From contig NZ_CP042464.1 of the NCBI RefSeq assembly GCF_015074785.1, positions 1,488,001-1,552,000 of the forward strand: 64,000 nt of DNA, given 5' to 3'. The notes beneath the pieces were generated by a model. That model saw only the letters and a list, made by a program, of their open reading frames with translations, made no database searches and had not been told where the DNA came from. The stretch is from Segatella copri (GTDB lineage Bacteria; Bacteroidota; Bacteroidia; Bacteroidales; Bacteroidaceae). The translations under genes were made by a program, and so were the position numbers. Position 1 is the first letter of the stretch. Each line of letters starts with the position of its first letter. Shown one piece after another: positions 27,389-35,576 of this stretch.

Positions 27389-27850
27389 GTGAGAGAACAA
27401 GGCTATTGGACAAAAGAACGTGTATTCGAAGAAGGTGCCAAATATTCAACTAAAATGGAATTTAAAAAGATGGCGCCAACTGCATATTCAAAAGCTGTAA
27501 AATACAAATGGATAGAAGAGATGAATTGGTTCGTTTCTAATGTAAAGCCTAAGGGCTATTGGCAAAATAAGCAGAATACATTGAATGAATCTCATAAATA
27601 CTCTTCACGCAGCGAGTTCAGATGGGGGAATTCTGGTGCCTATAGGGCTTCTATAGATAATGGGTGGATAGAAGAAATGACATGGCTAAAGCGCCCAAAG
27701 AGCTATAATTATAAATGGTCACGTGAAAATGTATTCATAGAATCACATAAGTATGAGTCTCGTGGTGCTTTTAAAAGGGGTTGCCCTGGTGCATACAAAG
27801 TTGCATCACAGAATGGATGGTTAGCAATAATGGTGTGGCTTAAAAAGTAA
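27389..27850 (+). pseudogene. 3' portion of the repeat gene, beyond the IS
   Basis: The 153-residue frame (GTG start) consists of three further repeats of the same type as the GIY-YIG protein: YWTKERVFEEGAKYS, YWQNKQNTLNESHKYSS and KWSRENVFIESHKYES, each closing with GW/KW..EM.W. If one AAT target copy is removed with the IS, this part joins the upstream gene in the same frame, except that a TAA (27368-27370) falls at the junction. So either the gene once read through and has since gained a stop, or this was always a second, adjacent repeat gene. It ends naturally at 27850. Confidence 0.7.
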
Positions 27851-27905
27851 GAGTCCTATATATAGAAAGATTTTATCATTATGTATAATCATAGCTAATT
27901 AATGG

Positions 27906-29250
27906 TTAACATAATACAATAGTTCGTTAAAATTTGAGATAATGGCTAAGCAGCTTTACGTTGCCAGCCAAAGAGTTCTTTGATAGTATGACTAATTAAC
28001 TTTCGGTTCGGTATTCTCCGACACTTGTTGAAAATTAATTTAGCGATGTATGTGCTTGCCATAATCTCCTTGAAAGAAGCCATGGAATACGGCAATTCAT
28101 TTTCCTTCATCATCACTTTCGCAACATTCTGTGATGCGAATGATGCATTATAGGAAAAGTCCAACTGGTTCTTGTGTCTTGCTTGGCAATGCGTAAGACC
28201 AGTATATTGCTTTGCATCGCGAAAACAAAACTCTATTTGGAATCTTGAGCGGTATGTGCGCAACACTTCCTCACCCGACATGGATGTCTTTGTTGAGAAG
28301 AAAAGCTTGTGTTTTCCGTTCGGCATAACCCAAATGACAAGGCGCACTTTCTGCTTCAATGCCTTTGAATAGGCTATGAGTGTGTAGGCTGTGCCTTCAA
28401 GTCCTTCAATATGCAACTCTGCCATACGTGTGAGGTCAAGTTTCTTGTAGTTGATTTTTCCGTCAAGTGTCTTGGGACGTCCAGGCTTATTGGAACGAGG
28501 TCCCGTATACACATAATATAGGCTCGCAGTATCCCTGAAGCGGCTGACAAGATGGAAACCGCACTCTTTGATTCCGTCCACAAACGGACGGATAGAGAAG
28601 AAAGCGTCAGCGACAACAATATCGGTGACCTTCAACAAATCCTTCTTATAACGCTTGATGACCGCTATGTAATGTTGCACGAGAGTCATGTTACGCATTT
28701 TCAATTCTCCAGTAGATGGAGTCTGATGGGCGCGCAGCATCATGCAACTGTTGGCATGGACATCGACAAGTGCAAGCCCCATGATTTCAAGCCCATGCTT
28801 CATGGAACTTGCACAACCGGACCAGAAAGTACCGATATGCGGAGTCTTCTTACCCGACTTGCTGATGTAGCTCGGATCGATGGCTATAGCCAATAGACCA
28901 TCCATATTCAAGTAACGTCGGCATAGGGCAAGGTTGAACTTCACCCAGTCTATGCATTTAGCACGACCACGGTTGAAGTTCGTTCTGTAGGTCTGCTCAC
29001 AATGGGTGCCGTAACGCTCCATTTGAGTGAAATTTATCTTTCTTTGTATCGTCATGTACAATAAAAGTATTTCCAAGAGTAGACTCTCGAAAGTTTTGCT
29101 TAACTTTGCAGATGAACTTTTGATAGCATCTCTGCATATTTCCGTATATTGGTTGAGTGGTTCTGATGTCATATAACTTTGAGCTTAGAGAACTATAAAG
29201 TTACTGATAATCAGCCACTTAACCAAATTTTATTAGTTGTATTACGTTAA
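27906..29250. mobile_element. IS4-type insertion sequence
   Basis: Inverted ends TTAACATAATACAA (27906-27919) and TTGTATTACGTTAA (29237-29250) match with one difference, and similarity continues inward (TAAAATTTG, TGGCT). The 1345-bp element holds one intact transposase. TAATTAA occurs just outside both ends and may be the target duplication, but the exact edge is uncertain by a few bases. Confidence 0.7.
27946..29172 (-). CDS. IS4-superfamily DDE transposase
   Basis: The 408-residue protein shows AIDPSYISKSGKKT with the first Asp, DIVVADAFFSIR with the second, and the IS4 YREK signature in YRSRFQIEFCFRDAKQ (Y-x2-R-x3-E-x6-K). The fit is best to the IS4/IS701-like group of Bacteroidota. The frame is intact. 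It is separated from the repeat gene by about 95 bp and from the next hypothetical gene by 165 bp. Confidence 0.88.
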   Translation of the reverse strand: MTSEPLNQYTEICRDAIKSSSAKLSKTFESLLLEILLLYMTIQRKINFTQMERYGTHCEQTYRTNFNRGRAKCIDWVKFNLALCRRYLNMDGLLAIAIDPSYISKSGKKTPHIGTFWSGCASSMKHGLEIMGLALVDVHANSCMMLRAHQTPSTGELKMRNMTLVQHYIAVIKRYKKDLLKVTDIVVADAFFSIRPFVDGIKECGFHLVSRFRDTASLYYVYTGPRSNKPGRPKTLDGKINYKKLDLTRMAELHIEGLEGTAYTLIAYSKALKQKVRLVIWVMPNGKHKLFFSTKTSMSGEEVLRTYRSRFQIEFCFRDAKQYTGLTHCQARHKNQLDFSYNASFASQNVAKVMMKENELPYSMASFKEIMASTYIAKLIFNKCRRIPNRKLISHTIKELFGWQRKAA

Positions 29251-29337
29251 TTAACTCTCTCATTTTCAATCGATTACATAAGAATTAACAGAGTATTGAT
29301 AATAAGTATAAATAATATTTTAAATTAATAATTTACA

Positions 29338-29865
29338 ATGGAATACAAACTGAAATGGCCTGATGTAAAAGGCCGCAAAGAGATTAAAGCTATTGACGTT
29401 AAATATGGTGACGTAGTGGCAGTTGCTGAATTTTGTAGAAACTCGTTTACAAACGGAATTGAGTTTGGAAGAACAGGCTTAGCCGTTATGGAAAGTCCTG
29501 ATTGGGCAATATGGTACATTAACCTATGCAAAGAAGAAGGGCGAGAATGGGTTAATGACCCACTTCCAGACGATGTAATGTTATTTGAACCAACCGAAGA
29601 AGAAGAATATTTCGGTAAATTAATTTTGTTACAAGAATTATTTAATACATATTCAAATCCATATTTTAATGGTCAAGTAATAACAGATGCGACTATAGAT
29701 AAATATCTAAAACTAGAATTTTCTAGTGTAATCGAATACATAAAAAAATATTCTGAAAAATGGGGATATAGATTTTGGGATGATGCTATTGACGCTATTG
29801 CTGAAGCTAAAAAAGAGAGAACGGCACAATTAGCAAATCTAAAATTAATCAAGAAGAGGGTGTAA
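29338..29865 (+). CDS. Hypothetical cargo protein
   Basis: The 175-residue protein was not recognised. It is acidic with a beta-rich N-terminus (YKLKWPDVKGRKEIKAIDVKYGD) and a helical C-terminal half. There is no signal peptide or membrane segment. It is AT-rich and lies between the IS4-type element and the AbiE locus. It could be a defence or immunity-type accessory protein from its surroundings only. Confidence 0.5.
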   Translation: MEYKLKWPDVKGRKEIKAIDVKYGDVVAVAEFCRNSFTNGIEFGRTGLAVMESPDWAIWYINLCKEEGREWVNDPLPDDVMLFEPTEEEEYFGKLILLQELFNTYSNPYFNGQVITDATIDKYLKLEFSSVIEYIKKYSEKWGYRFWDDAIDAIAEAKKERTAQLANLKLIKKRV

Positions 29866-30001
29866 CTGCACACTATAATGAAATGACTATCTCTAAATGA
29901 GGATAGCGTAATGTAATAAGAATTAGTTTAGATTACGTTTCCATTGGAGAGAGGTTGGGGAATGCCCCACCTCTCTCTAAGTAAGATAGTCTTCCCCTCT
30001 C

Positions 30002-30150
30002 TCAAATACTTCTCATATAACCATCCCTTTTCGCCAGCTTATAATACAGATCCTGGGCGGTATGATAATCGGGATCGGAGCCTTCAAGCCACTCCGAGAA
30101 ATGGTGGTTGTGGTTCTTCTGCGTTTCCTGCTTGCGAGACGACTCCACAA
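30002..30150 (-). pseudogene. Duplicate 3' end of the gene at 31780
   Basis: These 149 bases encode the last 49 codons and stop of the hypothetical gene at 31780-33144 with only a handful of differences; the peptide ends identically (KLAKRDGYMRSI). Similarity ends one base after the stop codon on one side and five bases from the abiEii stop on the other. It is therefore a gene scar sitting directly downstream of the AbiE pair, which lies between the two copies. Confidence 0.85.
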
Positions 30151-30154
30151 CGCA

Positions 30155-31021
30155 CTACTTTCCCCAATATCTTTCAGCCATAGGCTGCAACCTTTCCTTT
30201 ATTACTTCCATAACAGTCTTGAAATCAAGAGATTCTTTCCATTGAATCTTTTTCAGAAATGCTTTCCAGCGAACTATACGTGCTGCGTCTGTCGCAAAAC
30301 TTTCTGTAAACAACTGCAATTCGGGATTGTATGTAAGTCCCCTATTGTCGAAAGTCGCCTTGATTGCATCATATAATGTGTCATCAGACAAGTCTCTCTT
30401 TGTCAGGAGTAGGTAACAGTCGAAGAAATCTTTCATGCGACTGTTAAGCACATCACGGTCTATCATCGTATGGAATTTCTCGGCAACAACAGTTTCCAAG
30501 GAATATGCCTGTATGTTCACAGATGGAATGTCAGGCAAAAGCAATGGGAAGTCAATAGTTGTTGGATTCGGAGTTACAACATCACCAAAGCCAATGTCAA
30601 CAGACATGTTGTAAGAGATAGTATCCATGTGGGCCGTAAAGTAAAATCTTGTGCCAGGATACTTCTTTTCAACAGTTATAGGCTCCAACTTAATGCTGTT
30701 AACATCAAACGATACTCCATCCTCATCGCATACAATGCCCAAAATTTCCTGGAACACGTGCGCAAGGAAATCCCTATCACGGCTAATTCTATCTGCCATG
30801 AAATCAACATCTACTGTAGGACGTGCCTCAAGTCCGTTCATAGCATAAAGCAAAGAGCCACCTTTCAGCAAAAAATTGTCCTTATATTGGCTTACAGATA
30901 CTCTGTAAAGCAACCTCTCGTTGAAATATCTTGCCAAGAGATACATATATTTATAGCCTGTCTCATTCATCAGATTGAGCAAGCGGGTCTTAACAGACTT
31001 ACCGTAGTTTTTCTTTCCCAT
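30155..31021 (-). CDS. abiEii: AbiEii-type nucleotidyltransferase toxin
   Basis: The 288-residue protein has the DNA polymerase beta-like nucleotidyltransferase signature of AbiEii/AbiGii toxins: LKGGSLL (Gly54-Gly55-Ser56) followed by PTVDVDF (Asp71, Asp73), then SLETVVAEKFHTM and the DFFDCYLL block. Toxins of this group transfer nucleotides to RNA, for example tRNA acceptor ends, and arrest growth, giving phage abortive infection. It starts one base after the antitoxin stop codon, so translation is coupled. The neighbouring scar of another gene lies right after its stop. Confidence 0.92.
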   Translation of the reverse strand: MGKKNYGKSVKTRLLNLMNETGYKYMYLLARYFNERLLYRVSVSQYKDNFLLKGGSLLYAMNGLEARPTVDVDFMADRISRDRDFLAHVFQEILGIVCDEDGVSFDVNSIKLEPITVEKKYPGTRFYFTAHMDTISYNMSVDIGFGDVVTPNPTTIDFPLLLPDIPSVNIQAYSLETVVAEKFHTMIDRDVLNSRMKDFFDCYLLLTKRDLSDDTLYDAIKATFDNRGLTYNPELQLFTESFATDAARIVRWKAFLKKIQWKESLDFKTVMEVIKERLQPMAERYWGK

Positions 31022-31022
31022 C

Positions 31023-31604
31023 TTATTCTATAGCTATTTCAACATAATTTTTCAATGTATTGTACACTCTGAGGCGTTTGGCGTAATCCTGCAAAAGAGT
31101 GAGATTGCGATTGGGCTTTCTCAGATAAGATCGAATCACTTCCGCACAAACATCCAGCCCCAATTTGTTTCTGTATTTCACTGCATCACAAACACTTCGC
31201 TCCAAGTCGGTTATGCGAACATGAAAACCGGATATTTCTGCTTCCATAATGCCAAACTCCAGATTCTCCTTCTTCCAATAATACAATTCTATCGGAAGCG
31301 TTTCAGGAATCTCTACTTTCCTTTTATTGGCGATGGCAATGCAAAAAGCTGGTGGAACAGTTGTCGAAAGCTGATGATAAGCCCAGGCATTGTATAGACA
31401 CACAACACCTTTAGGTACAATCCGCTCCACATCTATCATTGTATTCAGCAGGGCTTCCGGAACAGCATAAATGCCCTGGCGCAACTTGATCAAGTCGCCA
31501 CGTTCCTTAGCTCTCAACAATCGCTTATACTCTGCCATATGAGGAATATCAGTAGTAGAGATTGTGCCTCCTAGTGCTTCCACTTTACAAACTATATTGT
31601 CCAT
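31023..31604 (-). CDS. abiEi: AbiEi-type antitoxin
   Basis: The 193-residue protein matches AbiEi antitoxins: an N-terminal winged helix (about 1-60, AEYKRLLRAKERGDLIKLRQGIYAVPEALL) and a C-terminal domain with VRITDLERSVCDAVKYRNKLG. It blocks the AbiEii toxin and binds inverted repeats in its own promoter to repress the operon. A perfect 16-bp inverted repeat lies just upstream (31660-31707), as expected. This is a type IV-like toxin-antitoxin and phage defence pair. Confidence 0.92.
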   Translation of the reverse strand: MDNIVCKVEALGGTISTTDIPHMAEYKRLLRAKERGDLIKLRQGIYAVPEALLNTMIDVERIVPKGVVCLYNAWAYHQLSTTVPPAFCIAIANKRKVEIPETLPIELYYWKKENLEFGIMEAEISGFHVRITDLERSVCDAVKYRNKLGLDVCAEVIRSYLRKPNRNLTLLQDYAKRLRVYNTLKNYVEIAIE

Positions 31605-31633
31605 ATCACATTTATATTAATATCATTTCGCTG

Positions 31634-31707
31634 CAAAAATACAATATTTTTTTGAAAAGCGGTAATATTCTACGGAATATTTTCAAAAACGCCGTAGAAT
31701 ATTACCG
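31634..31707 (-). promoter_or_regulatory. abiE promoter and palindromic operator
   Basis: TATTTTTG (31634-31641, minus) is the -7 box. Perfect 16-base arms, CGGTAATATTCTACGG (31660-31675) and its complement (31692-31707), are spaced 16 bases apart and cover the -33 region, where no good TTG is seen. This is the layout expected of an AbiEi autorepression operator. Confidence 0.8.
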
Positions 31708-31779
31708 GATTTATCCTTGTTTTTATACCCGGGGACGATAGTTATCTCTAAATCTTCCTCTCTACTTTCCTATACAAAC

Positions 31780-33144
31780 TCAAATACTTCTCATATAACC
31801 ATCCCTTTTCGCCAGCTTATAATACAGATCCTGGGCGGTATGATAATCGGGATCGGAGCCTTCAAGCCACTCCGAAAAATGGTGGTTGTGGTTCTTCTGC
31901 GTTTCCTGCTTGCGGAACGACTCCACCACACATTTCTTTTCTGCATCCGGAAACATCAGGTTCATGCGGGCGGCAAAGGCTGCCTTGTCCTGATTATCAC
32001 GCACCATGTGGAACGTATATTTCATCAGGCACCAGACTATGTACCAACTTTGCTGAGACGTAATGTTGCCTTTTATCCAGAACTTCAACTTCTCCTCCAA
32101 CTTTATGGAATCTACCCAGTTCACAAAGAACGAGTCGCTGTTACGCTCAAAATCATCAGCCCTGGCAATTTCTGCCTCCCACAACTTATGCTCACCCTGA
32201 TACTTGAACAGCGTTTCAAAATCCTCGGGCGAAGCCTGCTCCCTGACTAGCGTACGGACAAGTTCTTCTTCCTCATCCTCCTCTCGCTCAAACCAGTCAG
32301 AACAAAGCGTATAATTGTTGTATTTATCCTCAACCCCATCCATCACTTTCTGTAAGCTGTCGTTGGTAATGGCTATTCTCCTGCTTTCCATGCGATGCTT
32401 CTTTACCTTTACCTCATGTTTCAGATGGTCAGGTAGCGTGCGCTCGTCGAAAATTCGCTTGATATAATGGTAAATAATCACAGCCTCATGGTCGGTGCGG
32501 AAAAGGCGGGTTCTGTATAAGGCTAGGAAATCGGCACAAATAGTACTTACTGTGGAGATGGTTTCAGCCAAAGACATCTGCAAACCGGTAGAGACAAAGT
32601 TTCTGTAATGGGAATCAAACTGTGGGAAATCGTCTCCGGCAGGAACTTTAAGCTTCTCGCATTGCTCGAAAATAGCCTTGGCATAGGGAATCTGACCATA
32701 CTCCTCTTCCTTATCGAGCAAATAGTCTGAATGCTTCCGGGCGATGGTCTGAATTTCCTGGAGCACCTTCTCTAAAACATCAGTATAAATCCCCATGAAT
32801 TCATCATCATAGCTCTTGTAAATGGAAATGTAGACTTTCTTATGGAGCGTATGAATATATTTAAGAAAATCTGTCAACTGCTCGGCAAGGTTCTGGTAAA
32901 TATGAAAATAACAGGTAAGACCTTTATGCTTTCCTGCATTCCATCTAAATACATCTTTAGCATGCTGAATCTCCTTATACAAATGTTCTGCCTCTCTCTT
33001 AAACTGACCCACATCAGTAGTTGTTACTGGAGTGTATTTCTTGACTCCTGTTACTTCATCTTCCACAAAAAGATCTTCTTCTGATGAAATCTTCAGAAGA
33101 GAATTGTAGTTATTGTCAGTATTTGGTATTTCCTCTGTCTGCAT
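31780..33144 (-). CDS. Hypothetical helical protein, 454 aa
   Basis: The protein is almost wholly helical and charged, with no signal peptide or membrane segment and no family that could be named with confidence; a distant link to RteC-like Bacteroidales element proteins is possible but unproven. The C-terminal part (from YNNYTLCSDWFEREEDEEEE) is strongly acidic. Its last 49 codons are duplicated 1778 bp downstream beyond the AbiE operon, which suggests the locus has been a target for replacement or insertion. Confidence 0.65.
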   Translation of the reverse strand: MQTEEIPNTDNNYNSLLKISSEEDLFVEDEVTGVKKYTPVTTTDVGQFKREAEHLYKEIQHAKDVFRWNAGKHKGLTCYFHIYQNLAEQLTDFLKYIHTLHKKVYISIYKSYDDEFMGIYTDVLEKVLQEIQTIARKHSDYLLDKEEEYGQIPYAKAIFEQCEKLKVPAGDDFPQFDSHYRNFVSTGLQMSLAETISTVSTICADFLALYRTRLFRTDHEAVIIYHYIKRIFDERTLPDHLKHEVKVKKHRMESRRIAITNDSLQKVMDGVEDKYNNYTLCSDWFEREEDEEEELVRTLVREQASPEDFETLFKYQGEHKLWEAEIARADDFERNSDSFFVNWVDSIKLEEKLKFWIKGNITSQQSWYIVWCLMKYTFHMVRDNQDKAAFAARMNLMFPDAEKKCVVESFRKQETQKNHNHHFSEWLEGSDPDYHTAQDLYYKLAKRDGYMRSI

Positions 33145-34155
33145 ATTACTTTTCTAGGTTTGTTTGTTATGTTGTTTAAATAAGCGGCATGGGGTTCCCT
33201 GTAAGTACCAGTATTAAGGTACCTGCAAGAACCTACGACAAGGTACAAACAAGTACTGCCCACGCCGTAGAGGAGTGGACGCCTTGCTGTCACCTTCTTC
33301 TTACCGAATTTCTGAATTGCAGGTTCTGAATACCGTAGAAGTGTCAGATAATCAGCGTCTATATTCTATATGTTATATTCTATTTTACTATCTGTTTCTT
33401 ATTATTCTATTTTAAAGACTCGGGGGCACTTTTAAAAGTGACTTCGATTCTAATTAAACAAATGTCTTGGCTGACAACCAGCCTTGACGATAACTAACAC
33501 CTGCACATTAAATGCAAAATTGCCCCAAAATTATAAAATAATTGCGAAAACATCTATATTTTATTGCAAATATTAACAGAAAATAGCAGAAAACTCAGTA
33601 AAAAGGGATTTTAAACCTCTAGACAACGAGATGGGGAAAAAGCTGATTATGTAAATAATGGTTACCATACTACGGGCTGAAGGTCCCAAAGTTCCTAGCC
33701 CAGGGCATCGATCTGGGTATGATAGCAATCAGCAAGGCGCCCTGTAGGGGCAAAAGCTTTGTAAGCTGAAAAATGTAAATCTTCCTTACTCTTATATGCA
33801 GGAAATGAAAATCAGCAGTTTTTGAGTTTTAGAAGATAAGAAGCAAAAATTAGAGGGTTAGGAAGGAGTCTTACCCCCTCTACTAGGGGTGAAAAATGCC
33901 CCTCCTCAGACATAAATCTGTCTCAGACTTGACGTATTTTTGACAAATTCGAGGGGTAAATAAGGGGTAGAATGAGGTAAAGAGAGGAGAAAAAGCAATG
34001 CAAGAACTCATTTCCGGCACTAGAGGATGTAGATTATACTTATACATAAAAACATTAATAGCAACTTTAATATACTGGTATAAATGTTTAATAAACAACT
34101 AATTACGATGCGTTACCTTATTTACTGCAAGTCTTTAAAACAGAAATATTCTATC
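33145..34155. other. Gene-free region with scattered hairpins
   Basis: No open frame with coding character was found. The stretch holds GTACC/GGTAC words near 33200-33260, small hairpins (GCACTTTTAAAAGTG near 33428; TTGGCTGACAACCAGCC near 33465), a degenerate half of the palindromic element at 35577 (33673-33758: GGGCTGAAGG...CTAGCCCAGGGC...GCGCCCTGTAGGGGC), and repeats of GGGGTA near 33870-33980. Confidence 0.6.
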
Positions 34156-34310
34156 CGGTCATTAAGGTCAAGGTCATTAAGGTCATTAAGGTTTCGGGGA
34201 AAAAACATTTTCCTATAGTATATATATAAATAATATTTATATATACTATAGCTCAAAATGACCGATTCCCATTTTCTTAATGACCTTAATGACCTTGACC
34301 TTAATGACCG
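34156..34310. repeat. Iteron-built 155-bp palindrome with AT-rich core
   Basis: A perfect 35-bp inverted repeat (34156-34190 and 34276-34310), each arm made of GGTCATTAA iterations with one GGTCAAGG, flanks an 85-bp centre. The centre holds a near-perfect AT palindrome (34213-34251) of the type CTATAGTATATATA...TATATACTATAG. The words also occur at 18767-18835 and 35807-35836. It lies about 145 bp upstream of the HU promoter. Confidence 0.9.
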
Positions 34311-34453
34311 CTTTTCACGGTTCTTCGGCTACCTTCAATGCGTATTTTCCTGTTTTACTATGTTTCTGCAATAAACTTCTGATAGAAAACGATAGAAAGT
34401 ATTATCTATCAGCTACTTACGTCATTTTCAGCATAGAAAGTTAGGGTAAAAGC

Positions 34454-34484
34454 TTGCATTCTGTCCCGAAATGTTGTATCTTTG
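34454..34484 (+). promoter_or_regulatory. Promoter of the HU-HIG gene
   Basis: TTG (34454-34456) and TATCTTTG (34477-34484) are separated by 20 bp. The start codon is 173 bp downstream, so the message should have a long leader. Confidence 0.75.
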
Positions 34485-34490
34485 CACCGG

Positions 34491-34657
34491 CAATCGAAAG
34501 AACAGCCTTTTGTGCCTTGCTCGGGTCTTCTATTAAGACCAACACGGGTCATAAATGATGGCAGGCGCCGGTCATCAATGAAGACCCCGAAAACAGCAGG
34601 AACGGGGCGTTCTGGGGAGTTGCAAAACAAAGGACTCTAAACATACTACAAACAACT
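34491..34657 (+). promoter_or_regulatory. Structured 5' leader of the HU-HIG mRNA
   Basis: The leader of about 165 nt contains hairpins GGTCTT-CTATT-AAGACC and GAACG-GGG-CGTTC and no frame of its own. It has no rho-independent terminator. It is G/C-richer than its surroundings and could control translation or stability; no known riboswitch was recognised. Confidence 0.5.
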
Positions 34658-35332
34658 ATGATTAATTACAGCATCGTAATGCGTAGCGTGAACGCAAATC
34701 TTCTGGAAATCAACCAGGCGAAGTCACGCATCAACCAGGCTAAGAAGGAGGGCAAGACCTCTGACCCAAAGGACCTGGAACTCGTGAAGACCGAGAAGCA
34801 GAACGCTTTCGCCATCTCGCAGTACACCGACATCATGACCATCGAGAAGTTTGCCAAGCACATCACCTCTCATGGTAGTGTTTATTCGAGAGCTGACATC
34901 AGCGCCATCCTCTACATCGCCGTAGACTGCATGCGAGAGATGTTGCTTGAGGGCAAGAAAATCCGTCTGGGCGATCTTGGTGATTTCTCTCTCCTTCTCA
35001 CCTCGAAGGGTGCCGAGGATGCTGACAAGTTCACCGCTCAGAACATCACCGGTGTGAAGGTTCAGTGGGAGCCTGGTCAGGAGTTTAAGAACCTTCGCGA
35101 TGACGCCGAGTTCAACCTCGTAGCCAGCCGCAGCGCTCAGGCAGCCGTTATCAAGGCGATTAAGGAGGGTAAGACCAACGTTGACCTCAACGCGCCAACT
35201 ACTCCGGATAATACGCCAGGCGGTTCTACCCCAGGCGGTTCAAACACCGGTCAGACCGGCAGCGATGGCCAAGGCTCTGAATCAGGCGGCGGCACTACCG
35301 GCAAGGACGATACTGGCGACGGCCTTGAATAG
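34658..35332 (+). CDS. HU-HIG family DNA-binding protein
   Basis: The 224-residue protein has an HU-like fold of the Bacteroidales HU-HIG type in residues about 1-150: MINYSIVMRSVNANLLEINQAKSRI, SRADISAILYIAVDCMREMLLEGKKIRLGDLGDF and the arm-region GVKVQWEPGQEFK, split across the sequence. The last 50 residues are a low-complexity G/T/S/D tail (GGSTPGGSNTGQTGSDGQGS). Codon use is biased like gdhA, which suggests strong expression. A smalltalk peptide gene follows 105 bp downstream; their usual partners (amidase, DUF3987) are 13-17 kb to the left. Confidence 0.88.
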   Translation: MINYSIVMRSVNANLLEINQAKSRINQAKKEGKTSDPKDLELVKTEKQNAFAISQYTDIMTIEKFAKHITSHGSVYSRADISAILYIAVDCMREMLLEGKKIRLGDLGDFSLLLTSKGAEDADKFTAQNITGVKVQWEPGQEFKNLRDDAEFNLVASRSAQAAVIKAIKEGKTNVDLNAPTTPDNTPGGSTPGGSNTGQTGSDGQGSESGGGTTGKDDTGDGLE

Positions 35333-35392
35333 CCCAAGGATAGACTGGCTAGGGTGCTAGCCCCTAGCCCAACCTATCCGCCCACAAAAAAT

Positions 35393-35430
35393 TCAACATT
35401 CAACACTCAACATTCAACATTCAACATTCA
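35393..35430. repeat. TTCAACA heptamer repeats
   Basis: Five tandem variations of ATTCAAC/ACTCAAC lie immediately upstream of the smalltalk start. The same word forms the palindrome at 7122-7200. Confidence 0.8.
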
Positions 35431-35436
35431 AAAAAA

Positions 35437-35532
35437 ATGAAAGCGAACACTTGGAAAACAATTCTTCAGATAGCCATCAGCATACTGACCGCTATCGCTA
35501 CTACGCTCGGAGTAACGAGCTGCATGGGATAA
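35437..35532 (+). CDS. Smalltalk peptide
   Basis: A 31-residue peptide, MKANTWKTILQIAISILTAI followed by ATTLGVTSCMG, matches the 'smalltalk' family of tiny Bacteroidales proteins always found beside HU-HIG genes. It is one hydrophobic helix ending in a lipobox-like GVTSC, so it may be a membrane peptide or lipopeptide. Function is unknown. It is preceded by TTCAACA-type heptamer repeats (35393-35430). Confidence 0.85.
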   Translation: MKANTWKTILQIAISILTAIATTLGVTSCMG

Positions 35533-35576
35533 AAACAAAAGAATGTGTCATAAGTCTAAATAATGGTAGCCGAAGA

